This document shows positions 22,606 through 32,989 of a stretch of 46,262 bases of DNA, piece by piece (within the stretch, counting starts at the first letter, position 1; every line of letters starts with the position of its first letter). The stretch comes from Halomonas colorata. Its GTDB lineage: Bacteria; Pseudomonadota; Gammaproteobacteria; Pseudomonadales; Halomonadaceae. The stretch is taken from the NCBI RefSeq assembly GCF_014897985.1, contig NZ_JABUZA010000036.1, forward strand, positions 1-46,262, read 5' to 3'. Position numbers and translations under genes: made by a program. The notes beneath the pieces are model-generated. The model saw only the letters and a program-made list of their open reading frames with translations. It was not told the DNA's origin and searched no databases.

Positions 22606-23373
22606 ATGATGAGCGTGACACCGATTCCCGCCCTTAGCGACAACTATATTTGGCTATTAAGACAAGATACCAGTCAAAGTGTTTGCGTGGTGGATCCAGG
22701 TGACGCTGATCCTGTTATTGAACTTTTAGAGCGCGAATCACTGACGCTGAATACTATCCTTATTACTCACCACCACCACGATCATACCGGTGGACTGGCC
22801 AAGTTGATCAAACGTTACTCGCCCCATGTGATTGGCCCCGAGAACCCAACCATTAAGGGCATTAGCCAAGCCGTGGGTGAGGGCGACCAAATTCGCATTA
22901 TGGGCCGCCTGTTTGAAGTCATGGCAACGCCGGGCCATACGCTTGACCACATAAGTTTCTATACGCCGGGTATACCGGCGCTGCTGTTTTGCGGCGACAC
23001 CCTGTTTTGCGCGGGCTGCGGCCGCTTGTTTGAAGGCTCGCCTGAACAAATGCATACCTCGCTGAACAAACTAGCGGAACTACCTGACGATACGCTGGTC
23101 TTTGCTGCTCATGAGTATACGCAGGCAAATCTTGTGTTTGCCCAAGCAGCTGACCCAGAGAATGACGACGTGACATACGCCTTAAAGGAATGCGAAAAGG
23201 CCAGGGCGCTAGACCGCCCCACCTTACCCAGCACGATAGGACGCGAGCTGAAAATTAATCCCTACCTGCGTGTAAGCACACCGAGCGTGCGCAATGCGGC
23301 AGGTGAACAGGGTGCTAATGATAACGACCTCGCGACGTTCACCACTCTGCGTGAGTGGAAGAACCGATTTTAA
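22606..23373 (+). CDS. gloB: Hydroxyacylglutathione hydrolase (glyoxalase II)
   Basis: A 255-aa metallo-beta-lactamase-fold enzyme that hydrolyses S-lactoylglutathione in methylglyoxal detoxification. The binuclear metal site is THHHHDHTGG (about 54-63), with further ligands in ATPGHTLDHISF, FCGDTLFCAGCGRLFEG and AAHEYTQAN. Length equals the usual 251-258 aa. AAGGA lies eleven bases upstream; an adjacent second ATG (22609) is an equally possible start. Confidence 0.95.
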   Translation: MMSVTPIPALSDNYIWLLRQDTSQSVCVVDPGDADPVIELLERESLTLNTILITHHHHDHTGGLAKLIKRYSPHVIGPENPTIKGISQAVGEGDQIRIMGRLFEVMATPGHTLDHISFYTPGIPALLFCGDTLFCAGCGRLFEGSPEQMHTSLNKLAELPDDTLVFAAHEYTQANLVFAQAADPENDDVTYALKECEKARALDRPTLPSTIGRELKINPYLRVSTPSVRNAAGEQGANDNDLATFTTLREWKNRF

Positions 23374-23403
23374 GAATGCTATCGAAACCAAACGAATGAC
23401 ACT

Positions 23404-24615
23404 ATGACCTATCGAACGATTCGCCAGCGCTTACTGCTAAGCGCTGGCAGTACGCTAGTTATGGGCCTGTTACTGGCCGCTGCAGCAAACTCACAAGCGT
23501 CAACCCCCGCGTATAATACGTCCTATACGCCCACGGCATCCGACGACGTCGGTACACCCGTAACAGTGCAACCCTCCTCGTTTCACAGCCATTTTTGGGA
23601 AGCCTTAACGCTGGAACCGCAGGATGCCTGGACAAAATTGCGCGCAAGCTTTCAATGGCAGGACTTGACCCTGCCCGCCGACGCCCAGGCCCGGGTTGAT
23701 GAATGGATCGAGTACTATCGTTCAAGCCCACACAATATTGCCACCATTACCGAACGCGCCACCCCCTGGCTTGCCTGGATCACTCAGCAGGTAAGTGAAC
23801 GCGGCCTGCCCGGTGAAATAGCGTTAATTCCTTTCGTGGAAAGCTCTTTTGATCCCAGCGCCAAAAGCCACCGCGGTGCCGCAGGGCTGTGGCAATTTAT
23901 GCCGGGTACGGGCGATGCGTTAGGGCTAGTGCGTAACGGTAACTACGATGGCCGATTAGACGTTATCACCTCCACCGCGGCCGCGCTGGACTACCTGGAA
24001 ATGCAGGCCGATGAGTGGTATCACGGCGACATTATGCTTTCGTTAGCCGCTTATAACGCCGGTGCCGGAACCGTTAATCGCGCACAGCGTAATGCACAAG
24101 CCCAGGGGTCGGTAGGCGATTACTGGGATCTTTCACTGCCGCATGAAACCATGCAGTACATCCCCAAGCTCAAAGCCATCGCCACTATCATCAATAACCC
24201 TGAGCAATTCAACGTCGCCTTGCCAGACATCACTCTGGATCCCGTGTTTGCTAAAGTTCAGCTTGAACAACCGCTTAGTATTGCTCAAGCTTCCCAGCTT
24301 TTAGACGTTAGTCAATCAGCGCTAGCCGAGCTAAACCCTGGTCTGCTAAATGGCAGTATCGACCCGCGCAACGTACAAACGCTGCTGGTCCCCGAAGAAG
24401 TCGATACTCAAGTGTTAGCTCAGCTTTCGCCGACCACATCTACTGAGCTTGCCTCTACCCAAACGCCGGATATTCATCGCGTTGAAAGTGGGGACAATCT
24501 GTCAGCCATTGCCAGCCGGTACAATGTCACTCAGAATGACTTAATACGCTGGAATGCCCTCGACCGCCCGGAGGCTTTACAACCAGGCCAGCTCCTGACC
24601 CTTTCAGGAAGTTGA
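23404..24615 (+). CDS. mltD: Membrane-bound lytic murein transglycosylase D
   Basis: A 403-aa lytic transglycosylase. An N-terminal hydrophobic signal (about 10-30) exports it. The SLT domain contains catalytic Glu in IPFVESSFDPSAKS, then GAAGLWQFMPGTG and MLSLAAYNAGAGTVNRA. A LysM-type peptidoglycan-binding repeat is at the C terminus (HRVESGDNLSAIASRYNVTQNDLIRWN); a weaker second repeat lies at about 292-325. E. coli MltD has two LysM repeats and 452 aa. The gloB-mltD adjacency is conserved in gammaproteobacteria. No clear lipobox cysteine was seen, so a lipoprotein anchor is not supported. Confidence 0.9.
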   Translation: MTYRTIRQRLLLSAGSTLVMGLLLAAAANSQASTPAYNTSYTPTASDDVGTPVTVQPSSFHSHFWEALTLEPQDAWTKLRASFQWQDLTLPADAQARVDEWIEYYRSSPHNIATITERATPWLAWITQQVSERGLPGEIALIPFVESSFDPSAKSHRGAAGLWQFMPGTGDALGLVRNGNYDGRLDVITSTAAALDYLEMQADEWYHGDIMLSLAAYNAGAGTVNRAQRNAQAQGSVGDYWDLSLPHETMQYIPKLKAIATIINNPEQFNVALPDITLDPVFAKVQLEQPLSIAQASQLLDVSQSALAELNPGLLNGSIDPRNVQTLLVPEEVDTQVLAQLSPTTSTELASTQTPDIHRVESGDNLSAIASRYNVTQNDLIRWNALDRPEALQPGQLLTLSGS

Positions 24616-24648
24616 GTTGAAAAACTCTGATCACTTGGGACGTAACCG

Positions 24649-26568
24649 ATGCCGCGTGGTGTTCTGTTTGTAAAGACGTTTTTAATCGTCAACTGTTTGC
24701 TGTTGAGCCTGTCAGCCTCTGCTCTCGATACACAGGCTGACTCCCAGGCGGAGGCCATGACAGCAGACGGGGTAACGGCCGCCGATGTATTGCCGTCAAA
24801 CACCGCGCCCATTGAAACCATGCATGGCTTATCGCTTTATGATAGCCCTGAGCTTCCATCAGATTTTGCCTATTTTCCTCACGTCAATCCGCAGGCGCCT
24901 AAAGGCGGTAGCATCACCCACACCGCCGTGGGCAGTAGCTTTGACTCAACCAATCCGTTCATTATTCGCGGTACGCCCGCCACCGGCATATCGCAGATCT
25001 ACGATACATTAATGGTGAGCAACCCGGGCGAGCCCTTCAGCCTCTATGGCTTGCTAGCCGAAGGCGTGCGTCTGGACCCGAACCGTGAATGGATGGAGTT
25101 TGACCTGCGACCAGAAGCGCGCTTTCAGGATGGCGAGCCCGTCACGGCTTATGATGTCGTATTTAGCTTTAACCTGCTGCGTGAGAAAGGCAATCCGTTT
25201 TACGCCAGTTATTATGCCGATGTTGAGCAAATCGTTGCGCTAAACGAGCACCAGGTTCGTTTTGAGTTTTCGAGCACAGAGTCTCGTGAATTACCGTTAA
25301 TCGTTACTCAGCTCCCCATCCTGCCCCGCCACTATTGGGAATCGCACGATTTCACCGCGCCCACGCTTACTGCACATCCAGGCTCCGGCCCCTATCGTAT
25401 TAGCGAGGTCGATCCCGGGCGGCGCATCGTTTATCAGCGTGATGAGGACTATTGGGGCAAGGATCTGCCGGTTAACGTTGGCCGCTACAATATTGATCGG
25501 GTGATTTACGATTACTATCGTGACAGGGATATCGCCTGGGAAGCCTTCAAGGCGGGCCTGACAGATTTTAGAATAGATGCACGAGCGGCCACTTGGGCGA
25601 TTGGCTACGATTTTCCGGCGTATCGCGAAGGGTTGGTTGAACGCATTACGATACCTGATGTAAACCCCTCATTGATGCAGGCGTTTGTTTTCAACCTGCG
25701 GAAAGAAAAGTTTCAAGACCCGCGAGTTCGCGAAGCGCTTAGCCTGACCTTCGACTTTCCCTGGCTGAATACCAATATTTTTTATAAAGCCTACCAGCGC
25801 ACCGAAAGCTATTTCCAGAACTCAGAAATGGAAGCCGTTGGCCCTCCGTCAGAAGCGGAGCTTGCCCTGCTGGAACCTTTCCGCGAAGAGCTGCTGGCAT
25901 CTCATCGCTCAGACAGGCTATTTACCGACTCACTGCCTATCGATCAACCGACTGAGATTCGTGAACGGCTGCGCCGGGCACTTGAACTACTTCATGAAGC
26001 GGGCTACCAGGTTGAAGACGGCGTATTGGTTAATGAGCAGACAGGAGAACCTCTACGTCTAGAGGTCATGCTTTACGACGCAAGCCTTGAGCGTGTAGTG
26101 CAACCAATGCTCCGCAACATGGCGCGCCTTGGGGTACAAACCTCCATGCGAATTGTGGATATCAACCAATACCTCAATCGTCAGCGTAATTACGATTACG
26201 ATATCGTGATCAGCCACTTCCCCCAGTCTAACAACCCCGGCAATGAACAGCGTGACTTCTGGAGCAGTGCTGCTGCTGAGGCGCCGCAAAGCCGTAACCG
26301 AATGGCGCTTGCTCACCCGGCAGTGGATGCATTAATTGAGGAGATTATTAGCGCGGAGAACCGGGAAGAACTGGATACTGCAACGCGTGCGCTTGACCGC
26401 GTGCTGCGCTGGGGATTTTACACGATTCCCCATTATCACTCCGGCGAAACGCGTATTGCGGTATGGGATAAGTTCGGCTACCAAGAGCCTTTCCCAGCGT
26501 ACGCGATGGATTTAGATGCCTGGTGGGTCGACACCGACCGTGAAGCTGCCTTGCAGCGTCGTCGTTGA
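24649..26568 (+). CDS. yejA: Peptide ABC transporter binding protein YejA
   Basis: A 639-aa family 5 extracellular solute-binding protein with a signal peptide (hydrophobic core about 8-23, cleavage after ASA). Family features include [44 protein letters not shown] and the [28 protein letters not shown] motif. It is the first gene of a yejABEF operon, whose importer takes up oligopeptides and, in enterobacteria, microcin C. yejB begins 64 bases after its stop. Confidence 0.92.
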   Translation: MPRGVLFVKTFLIVNCLLLSLSASALDTQADSQAEAMTADGVTAADVLPSNTAPIETMHGLSLYDSPELPSDFAYFPHVNPQAPKGGSITHTAVGSSFDSTNPFIIRGTPATGISQIYDTLMVSNPGEPFSLYGLLAEGVRLDPNREWMEFDLRPEARFQDGEPVTAYDVVFSFNLLREKGNPFYASYYADVEQIVALNEHQVRFEFSSTESRELPLIVTQLPILPRHYWESHDFTAPTLTAHPGSGPYRISEVDPGRRIVYQRDEDYWGKDLPVNVGRYNIDRVIYDYYRDRDIAWEAFKAGLTDFRIDARAATWAIGYDFPAYREGLVERITIPDVNPSLMQAFVFNLRKEKFQDPRVREALSLTFDFPWLNTNIFYKAYQRTESYFQNSEMEAVGPPSEAELALLEPFREELLASHRSDRLFTDSLPIDQPTEIRERLRRALELLHEAGYQVEDGVLVNEQTGEPLRLEVMLYDASLERVVQPMLRNMARLGVQTSMRIVDINQYLNRQRNYDYDIVISHFPQSNNPGNEQRDFWSSAAAEAPQSRNRMALAHPAVDALIEEIISAENREELDTATRALDRVLRWGFYTIPHYHSGETRIAVWDKFGYQEPFPAYAMDLDAWWVDTDREAALQRRR

Positions 26569-26632
26569 GTCTGACCAGGCCACAAAAAATACTAATCACA
26601 ATATCCAAGTCACACGACTCACGGAGTGCACT

Positions 26633-27706
26633 GTGGCACGCTATACACTACGCCGACTGCTGTTAATGATCCCCACACTGGTGGGAATCATGCTGCTCAA
26701 CTTTATGATTGTTCAGGCAGCCCCCGGTGGGCCGATTGATCAGATGTTGGCGCGCTTTGAAGGCGCCAATGCCATGGCCAGCACGCGCCTGGACATGGGG
26801 GGTGCTGATGTACAGGTAAGTGATGACTCGCGTGGCGCACGCGGTATTGACCCTCGGTTTATCGAGCAGCTAGAACAACAATTTGGGTTCGACAAGCCTG
26901 CCCACGAGCGTTTTATTGGCATGATGGCGGATTACCTTACCTTCGACTTCGGAACGAGCTTTTTTCGTGATCGCCCGGTTATCGACCTGATGATTGAACG
27001 CCTGCCGGTATCGGTTTCATTAGGGCTATGGACCACCCTGCTGGTCTACTTGATTTCCATCCCTCTAGGCATCCGCAAGGCGTTACGACACGGCTCACGG
27101 TTTGATGTGTGGACCTCAGGGCTAGTGATCGTCGGCTACGCCATACCCGGGTTTCTTTTCGCAATCCTGCTGATTGTGCTTTTCGCAGGCGGCACTTATC
27201 TAGACTGGTTCCCGCTGCGCGGATTAACCTCACCGGATTTTGCCGACCTGTCCACCTGGGGCAAGATAAAAGACTACTTCTGGCATATCACGCTGCCGGT
27301 GACGGCGGCGGCCATTGGCAGCTTTGCAACACTAACCATGCTGACTAAAAACAGCTTTTTAGACGAGATTCATAAACAGTACGTACTGACGGCGCGTTCC
27401 AAAGGAGCCACCGAGCAGCGCATTCTGTATGGCCATGTGTTTCGCAACGCCATGCTGATCATAATTGCGGGTTTACCGGCTGCCATGATCGGTATTTTCT
27501 TTACCGGCGCGCTGCTGATTGAAGTCATTTTCTCACTCGATGGTTTGGGACTGCTGGGGTTTGAGGCCGTTATGCAGCGCGATTATCCGGTAATTTTTGG
27601 CACGCTTTTTTTATACACGGTGATTGGATTGCTGCTTAAGCTGATTTCCGACCTGACCTATATGTGGGTAGATCCGCGTATCGACTTCGCTTCAAGGGAG
27701 TCGTGA
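26633..27706 (+). CDS. yejB: Peptide ABC transporter permease YejB
   Basis: A 357-aa inner-membrane permease with about six segments; the first ([19 protein letters not shown]) is followed by a long periplasmic loop, and the ABC signature loop is [19 protein letters not shown]. The frame opens upstream, but GTG at 26633 is chosen because ACGGAG precedes it and [14 protein letters not shown] matches the family N terminus. yejE starts two bases after the stop. Confidence 0.92.
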   Translation: MARYTLRRLLLMIPTLVGIMLLNFMIVQAAPGGPIDQMLARFEGANAMASTRLDMGGADVQVSDDSRGARGIDPRFIEQLEQQFGFDKPAHERFIGMMADYLTFDFGTSFFRDRPVIDLMIERLPVSVSLGLWTTLLVYLISIPLGIRKALRHGSRFDVWTSGLVIVGYAIPGFLFAILLIVLFAGGTYLDWFPLRGLTSPDFADLSTWGKIKDYFWHITLPVTAAAIGSFATLTMLTKNSFLDEIHKQYVLTARSKGATEQRILYGHVFRNAMLIIIAGLPAAMIGIFFTGALLIEVIFSLDGLGLLGFEAVMQRDYPVIFGTLFLYTVIGLLLKLISDLTYMWVDPRIDFASRES

Positions 27707-27708
27707 AG

Positions 27709-28779
27709 ATGTCTATCAGTTCACGGCTTTCACCGATTACGCTGCGTCGGCTTGCGGCTTTCAAGGCCAATCGACGGGCGCGCATTTCGCTTTGGTTATT
27801 TGGCGTACTGTTTATTTTAAGCTTATTTGCTGAACTCATCGCCAACGACAAGCCGCTCATTCTGCATTACGACGGCCAGTGGTACGCACCGCTGCTGGTT
27901 GACTATCCAGAAACCGAGTTCGGCGGTTTTTTACCCACTCGAACAGATTATCTGGACCCTTTTATTCAGCAGCAGATTAACGAGAATGGCTGGGCGCTAT
28001 GGCCGCTTATCCCGTTCTCCTATCAAACGCTGGATATGCAGATGACAGAGCCTTCCCCCGCGCCGCCCGATACCCGCCACTGGCTGGGTACCGATGATCA
28101 AGGCCGCGATGTATTGGCCCGCGTCATTTATGGCTTTCGGCTTTCGGTCGCCTTTGCCCTGGTGTTAACGGCAGGTTCATTGGTAATGGGTGTACTGGCA
28201 GGCGGTGTGCAGGGTTATTTTGGTGGCAAGGTGGATCTTATTGGCCAGCGGATAACCGAAATATGGTCGGGTCTTCCCGTCCTGTTTCTGCTGATAATTC
28301 TGGCAAGCTTTGTGCAGCCGGGTTTTTGGTGGCTGCTGGGCATTATGCTGCTGTTTTCCTGGCTGGGCCTGGTCGATATTGTCCGCGCGGAATTTTTACG
28401 CGCCCGCAATCTGGAATATGTCCGCGCTGCAAAAGCCATGGGGCTGCCTTCACGCCTGATAATGTGGCGCCATGTCCTGCCGAATGCCATGGTCGCCACG
28501 CTTACGTTTATTCCTTTTCTGTTTACCGGAGCGATCGGTACGCTGACTGCGCTGGATTTCCTGGGCTTTGGTTTGCCACCAGGCTCTCCCTCGCTGGGTG
28601 AGCTTGCCGCCCAAGGTAAAAACAACCTTCATGCGCCGTGGCTTGGGATTACGGCGTTCATGACACTGGCCATTATGCTCTCGCTACTCGTGTTTATTGG
28701 CGAGGGCCTGCGCGATGCCTTTGATCCACGCCACGTAAAACCGCGTCTTAAACCCGCGCAGGAAGCTAACCATGCTTAA
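27709..28779 (+). CDS. yejE: Peptide ABC transporter permease YejE
   Basis: A 356-aa partner permease. N-terminal segment ISLWLFGVLFILSLFAELIAN, the WLGTDDQGRDVLARVIYGFR motif of DppC/OppC-type permeases, and the coupling loop RAAKAMGLPSRLIMWRHVLPNA are present. ATG at 27709 follows GGGAG. The last eight bases overlap the yejF start, so the operon is tightly coupled. Confidence 0.92.
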   Translation: MSISSRLSPITLRRLAAFKANRRARISLWLFGVLFILSLFAELIANDKPLILHYDGQWYAPLLVDYPETEFGGFLPTRTDYLDPFIQQQINENGWALWPLIPFSYQTLDMQMTEPSPAPPDTRHWLGTDDQGRDVLARVIYGFRLSVAFALVLTAGSLVMGVLAGGVQGYFGGKVDLIGQRITEIWSGLPVLFLLIILASFVQPGFWWLLGIMLLFSWLGLVDIVRAEFLRARNLEYVRAAKAMGLPSRLIMWRHVLPNAMVATLTFIPFLFTGAIGTLTALDFLGFGLPPGSPSLGELAAQGKNNLHAPWLGITAFMTLAIMLSLLVFIGEGLRDAFDPRHVKPRLKPAQEANHA

Positions 28780-30364
28780 ACCACTGCTTCGCCTCGACAA
28801 CCTGACCATTGCTTTTGATGGCGCAGTGGTAGTGGATGCCCTAACGCTTACCGTCAATGCCGGTGAAACCCTGGCTATAGTGGGTGAATCCGGGTCTGGC
28901 AAGTCAGTCTCAGCATTAGGCGCCATCAATTTATTGCCCAGTAATGCCGAAGTAAGCGGTGGGCGCTGGCTTGAGGAGACAGACCTTAATCAGCTTACCC
29001 GCCGAGATTGGAATGCGGTACGCGGTAATCGTGTTGGATTTGTCTTTCAAGAGCCCATGACCTCGCTTAACCCGCTGCATCGTATAGGCAAGCAGATTGG
29101 CGAAGCGCTACGCCTGCATCAGGGGCTTCGCGGGCAGGCAGCACGTACCTGGGCGAAAGAACTTCTAGAGCAGGTCAAACTGCCCCGCGCTGATGAGTTG
29201 CTTGAGGCATGGCCACACCAGCTTTCCGGCGGCCAGCGCCAGCGGGTGATGATTGCCATGGCCATCGCCAACAACCCGGCGCTGCTGATCGCCGATGAGC
29301 CCACGACAGCGCTGGATGTTACCGTTCAGCAAGACATACTCGCCCTTTTAAAAGAGCTTCGTGATCAGCACGGCATGGGTATGCTGTTTATTAGCCACGA
29401 TCTTAACCTGGTACGCCGTTATGCCGAACGGGTTTGCGTCATGTATCGCGGTAAAATTCAGGAAATAGGGTCGGTTGAAGAGGTGTTTAACAACCCGCAA
29501 AGCGACTACACCAAAGCGCTTTTAGCGGCAGAACCTGAAGGCAGGCCTGCGGCACTTGCCGCCACCAAGCCACTACTCACCGCGCGCCAGCTAAAAGTCA
29601 GTTTTGAGCGCCCCAAAACGGGATTATTCAAGCGTCAGCCGCCCCCTTTCGAAGCCGTCAAGGCAACGGATTTGACGATTGCTCCGGGGGAAACGCTGGG
29701 CATTGTCGGTGAATCAGGCTCGGGCAAAACCACGCTCGCCTCCGCGATTATGCGCCTTGTGCAAAGCCAGGGAGAAATCAGCCTGGGCGATGTTCCGTTA
29801 AGCCAGTTGAAGGGCAATGCATTACGCCGCCAGCGCCATCGTTTACAGATGGTCTTCCAGGACCCTTATGGCGCGCTTTCGCCGCGTATGCCGGTATTTG
29901 ATATCGTCAGCGAAGGGCTGCGCTTTCATTACCCTGATTTGCCCCTCAGCGAAGTAACCCAACGCGTGCATCAAACTCTGCATGAAGTGGGCTTACCGGA
30001 AAGCTGTGCGGCGCGTTACCCGCACGAATTTTCCGGCGGGCAGCGCCAGCGTATTGCCGTGGCCAGGGCGATTATTCTGGAGCCTGAGCTATTAGTACTG
30101 GATGAGCCGACCTCGGCGCTGGACCGCACCGTGCAAAAGCAGCTAGTTACCCTGCTGCGCCAGCTACAGGAACGCCGCCAGCTGAGCTATCTGTTTATTA
30201 GCCACGACCTGGCCGTCATACGCGCCATGGCGCACCGTATTATGGTGTTAAAAGATGGTGAAGTGGTTGAACAAGGGCCCTGCCTTGACGTTCTCGCCTC
30301 GCCCCAGCACCCGTACACCCAAGCGTTAATTGCGGCCGCCCAATTGCGCCAACTACCTGCTTAA
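28772..30364 (+). CDS. yejF: Peptide ABC transporter ATPase YejF (two domains)
   Basis: A 530-aa protein with two ATPase domains. First: Walker [12 protein letters not shown] (about 37-47), signature LSGGQRQRV, Walker [13 protein letters not shown]. Second: [11 protein letters not shown] (about 312-322), signature FSGGQRQRI, Walker [13 protein letters not shown]. Each is followed by the switch histidine motif FISHDL. It powers the YejBE permease. It is the last operon gene. Confidence 0.93.
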   Translation: MLKPLLRLDNLTIAFDGAVVVDALTLTVNAGETLAIVGESGSGKSVSALGAINLLPSNAEVSGGRWLEETDLNQLTRRDWNAVRGNRVGFVFQEPMTSLNPLHRIGKQIGEALRLHQGLRGQAARTWAKELLEQVKLPRADELLEAWPHQLSGGQRQRVMIAMAIANNPALLIADEPTTALDVTVQQDILALLKELRDQHGMGMLFISHDLNLVRRYAERVCVMYRGKIQEIGSVEEVFNNPQSDYTKALLAAEPEGRPAALAATKPLLTARQLKVSFERPKTGLFKRQPPPFEAVKATDLTIAPGETLGIVGESGSGKTTLASAIMRLVQSQGEISLGDVPLSQLKGNALRRQRHRLQMVFQDPYGALSPRMPVFDIVSEGLRFHYPDLPLSEVTQRVHQTLHEVGLPESCAARYPHEFSGGQRQRIAVARAIILEPELLVLDEPTSALDRTVQKQLVTLLRQLQERRQLSYLFISHDLAVIRAMAHRIMVLKDGEVVEQGPCLDVLASPQHPYTQALIAAAQLRQLPA

Positions 30365-30444
30365 CGATTTAAGCGTTAAAGGGAGAATGTGTGATTTCAA
30401 GACAACAAACAAGATAACGGTATAAATTATAGGGGTTGTTCCGA

Positions 30445-30467
30445 CGCTATTGCCTGGTGCAATAGCG
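30445..30467. repeat. Hairpin between yejF and rsuA
   Basis: CGCTATTGC ctggt GCAATAGCG is a perfect 9-bp stem with a 5-base loop in the gap between convergent genes. Neither strand has a clear T-run, so it is a weak terminator at best, or a mRNA 3'-end stabilising hairpin. Confidence 0.5.
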
Positions 30468-30487
30468 CCGAGAACGCATGACGTGCT

Positions 30488-31192
30488 TTAGAAGCTGGCT
30501 ATTTCTTCTGCGGTTAGCTCACGCCATTCCCCTGGGGCCAAATCATTGGGTAACGTTATATCGCCTATCGATTGGCGGTGCAGCGCATTCACATGATTCC
30601 CCAGGGCGACAAACATGCGTTTCACTTGGTGATAGCGCCCTTCGGTAATGGTCAGCTCGGCTTGGGTCGGCGTTAGAAAGCGTAGCAATGCGGGCTGAGT
30701 TGGCGTCTCCTCACCTTCCAGCATAATGCCTTCGGCTACCTGGTTAATGGCCCATTCAGCGGCGCTACCTTCTACCGGTTCAGCAAGTTCGGCAATATAC
30801 ACCTTCGCGCAGCGATGGCGTGGCGAGGTAACCCGGTGTGACCACTGGCCGTCGTCGGTGAGCAACAAAAGCCCCGTGGTATCGGCGTCCAACCGCCCTA
30901 CTGGTTGCAGGCGCTCGACTTTAGGCAGGTCAATCAAGTCGATAACGCGCGGATAAAGACCCCGCCTGGCGGTGCACTCCACATCCGTGGGTTTATGCAT
31001 CATAAGGTAGCGAAGCCCGACCAGTTCGAGCTTTTCGCCATTAAACGTTACCTCATCTTGCTCGGTATCAATCTGGGTGGCCGCTTGCTTGATAGGTTTG
31101 CCATTTAAGGTAACGTCACCATCTTTAAGCGCCCGTTTGGCCAAGCTACGCGTTAGCGGGGTTGTTTCACTTAGAAAGCGGTCAAGGCGCAT
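30488..31192 (-). CDS. rsuA: 16S rRNA pseudouridine(516) synthase
   Basis: A 234-aa pseudouridine synthase of the RsuA type. An N-terminal S4 RNA-binding domain (RLDRFLSETTPLTRSLAKRALKDGDVTLNGK) is followed by the catalytic domain with the aspartate in GRLDADTTGLLLLTDDG and C-terminal EGRYHQVKRMFVALGNHV. Length matches E. coli RsuA (231 aa). Its ATG overlaps the stop of the upstream omega-amidase gene by one base (TAATG). Confidence 0.92.
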   Translation of the reverse strand: MRLDRFLSETTPLTRSLAKRALKDGDVTLNGKPIKQAATQIDTEQDEVTFNGEKLELVGLRYLMMHKPTDVECTARRGLYPRVIDLIDLPKVERLQPVGRLDADTTGLLLLTDDGQWSHRVTSPRHRCAKVYIAELAEPVEGSAAEWAINQVAEGIMLEGEETPTQPALLRFLTPTQAELTITEGRYHQVKRMFVALGNHVNALHRQSIGDITLPNDLAPGEWRELTAEEIASF

Positions 31193-32007
31193 TATTGACC
31201 CACTCCTGGCAGTAGTGAAAAGCGGTCGGCATCTTGCCAGGCAGGAAATTTTTCACGAAAAGCATCTAATTCCATTTTATCTAGCGTTCCCGTTTCAATA
31301 AACGGTGTATTTGCAGGGTGGTCAATGAGCGGTTCGCCCTTAAAATCAACCAGCATGGAGTCACCACTGTAAGCCAGCCCTTTGGCATCTTCCCCTACCC
31401 GGTTGACCCCAACGACATAGGCAAGGTTTTCAACCGCTCGGGCTTGAAGCAGCGTTCGCCAGGGTTGGCGGCGCGGCGCTGGCCAGTTGGCAACACAAAG
31501 TAGCGCATCATACTCGAAGTGCTCATTGTCTGCTGGCTGCTGGCGCGACCAGACAGGGAAACGCAGGTCGTAGCACACGCTTAAGAGTAATTTAAACCCT
31601 TTAAGCTCGACTACTTGCCGGGTTTTGCCCATGCCATAGCGTTCGTGCTCACCCGCCATGCGAAACAGATGCCGCTTATCGTAGTAGCTAACCTCGCCTT
31701 CTGGGGTGGCCCATACCATCCGGTTGTAATACTGCCCGTCATCGACAATTGCGACACTGCCGGTCATCACGCAGTTACGTGCCTTCGCCTGGTCCTGCAA
31801 CCAGTTAACGCTTTGGCTTTCCGCCATCGGCTGGGCCATTTCACGGGAATTCATGGTAAATCCCGTGGCAAACATTTCAGGCAAGACAATAAGGTCGGTG
31901 TCGCGGCTGTCCAAATCGCCTAGCAGCTGGGCTAGATGTGCATGGTTTGCCTGCGGATCTTCCCAGCGCAGGTCGCACTGAACAAGGCTCGTTTTAAGCT
32001 GACTCAT
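31192..32007 (-). CDS. Omega-amidase / nitrilase-family hydrolase, YafV-like
   Basis: A 271-aa carbon-nitrogen hydrolase resembling YafV and Nit2, which hydrolyse 2-oxoglutaramate and related omega-amides. The catalytic triad is Glu in VLPEMFATGF, Lys in YYDKRHLF and Cys in LSVCYDLRFPVW. ATG at 32007 is chosen over longer frames because AAAGGAGAA lies upstream and the product begins at the family start (MSQLKTSLVQCDLRWEDP). It is divergent from rarD and coupled to rsuA. Confidence 0.88.
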   Translation of the reverse strand: MSQLKTSLVQCDLRWEDPQANHAHLAQLLGDLDSRDTDLIVLPEMFATGFTMNSREMAQPMAESQSVNWLQDQAKARNCVMTGSVAIVDDGQYYNRMVWATPEGEVSYYDKRHLFRMAGEHERYGMGKTRQVVELKGFKLLLSVCYDLRFPVWSRQQPADNEHFEYDALLCVANWPAPRRQPWRTLLQARAVENLAYVVGVNRVGEDAKGLAYSGDSMLVDFKGEPLIDHPANTPFIETGTLDKMELDAFREKFPAWQDADRFSLLPGVGQ

Positions 32008-32080
32008 GCCACTTCTCCTTTCGGCCAGTGTGTTTTTCAAATTATGTGCTAGATTAGCATTTTTAGTTAATGAGGCTGCT

Positions 32081-32989
32081 ATGCTTTCCACGTCAACTCG
32101 CGATCCCCAGGCAGTCAAAGGCGTCACGTTTGGCTTAACTGCCTACATTATGTGGGGATGTTTCCCGCTATTTTTCGCGCTGTTTGACGGTATTCCAGCC
32201 TTTGAAATTCTTATTCATCGAATTTTATGGTCGTGCCTTTTCCTGGTCGGCTTGATTACGTTTTTAAAGCGCTGGGCACCTGTGACCCAAGCATTAAGCC
32301 AGCCCAAGCGCCTGGGCCGCGTGCTGATCTGTGCATTGCTAATTGCCTTTAACTGGGGCCTTTACATTTATGCTGTCGAAAGCAAGCAGGTGCTCCAGGC
32401 AAGCTTAGGCTATTTCTTGACACCTTTGGTCAATGTCGCCCTAGGCATGCTGGTGCTGCGTGAAGTGATGGCCCGCCTACAACTAGTCGCTCTGGGGCTA
32501 GCAAGCCTTGCCATCGCCATTCAGTTTGCGATGTTGGGTGAGCTGCCTTGGATCAGCCTGATGCTCGCGCTCAGTTTTGGTAGCTATGGGCTGTTTCGCA
32601 AGCAGGTGCCGCTTGATGGTTTGTCGGGGCTATTTGTGGAAACCCTGCTGCTCTTCCCCCTCGCGCTTATAGCGATTAGCTGGCTTAGTTGGCAGGGCGA
32701 CTCGCACTTTCTTTATGATATGCCCATGAGCGGGCTGCTCATCATCAGTGGCGTATTAACCGCACTGCCGTTAATGGCGTTCGCGGGTGCTGCCCGACGC
32801 TTGAGGCTCTCGACGCTGGGCTTTTTGATGTACATCAACCCCAGCATTCAGTTTTTGATCGCGCTAATCATTTTTGGCGAGCCGCTGGGGATGATTCAGC
32901 TCGCCACCTTTATCATGATCTGGCTGGGGCTTGCGCTTTACTCATGGTCATCCTGGCAATCACGCCCGCGCCAAGCCGTTGTGAGCTAG
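32081..32989 (+). CDS. rarD: EamA-family transporter RarD
   Basis: A 302-aa membrane protein with about ten segments in two EamA repeats, matching RarD (E. coli 296 aa). The conserved [14 protein letters not shown] near the start and [19 protein letters not shown] near the end are typical. The transported substrate is not established. ATG at 32081 has GAGG six bases upstream. Its last 30 bases overlap the 3' end of the convergent chemotaxis receptor gene. Confidence 0.88.
   Translation: MLSTSTRDPQAVKGVTFGLTAYIMWGCFPLFFALFDGIPAFEILIHRILWSCLFLVGLITFLKRWAPVTQALSQPKRLGRVLICALLIAFNWGLYIYAVESKQVLQASLGYFLTPLVNVALGMLVLREVMARLQLVALGLASLAIAIQFAMLGELPWISLMLALSFGSYGLFRKQVPLDGLSGLFVETLLLFPLALIAISWLSWQGDSHFLYDMPMSGLLIISGVLTALPLMAFAGAARRLRLSTLGFLMYINPSIQFLIALIIFGEPLGMIQLATFIMIWLGLALYSWSSWQSRPRQAVVS

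Noticed and set aside
30445..30467. Classic intrinsic terminator between yejF and rsuA
   Set aside because: The stem is perfect but neither strand has a T-run after it, so it is listed only as a hairpin.
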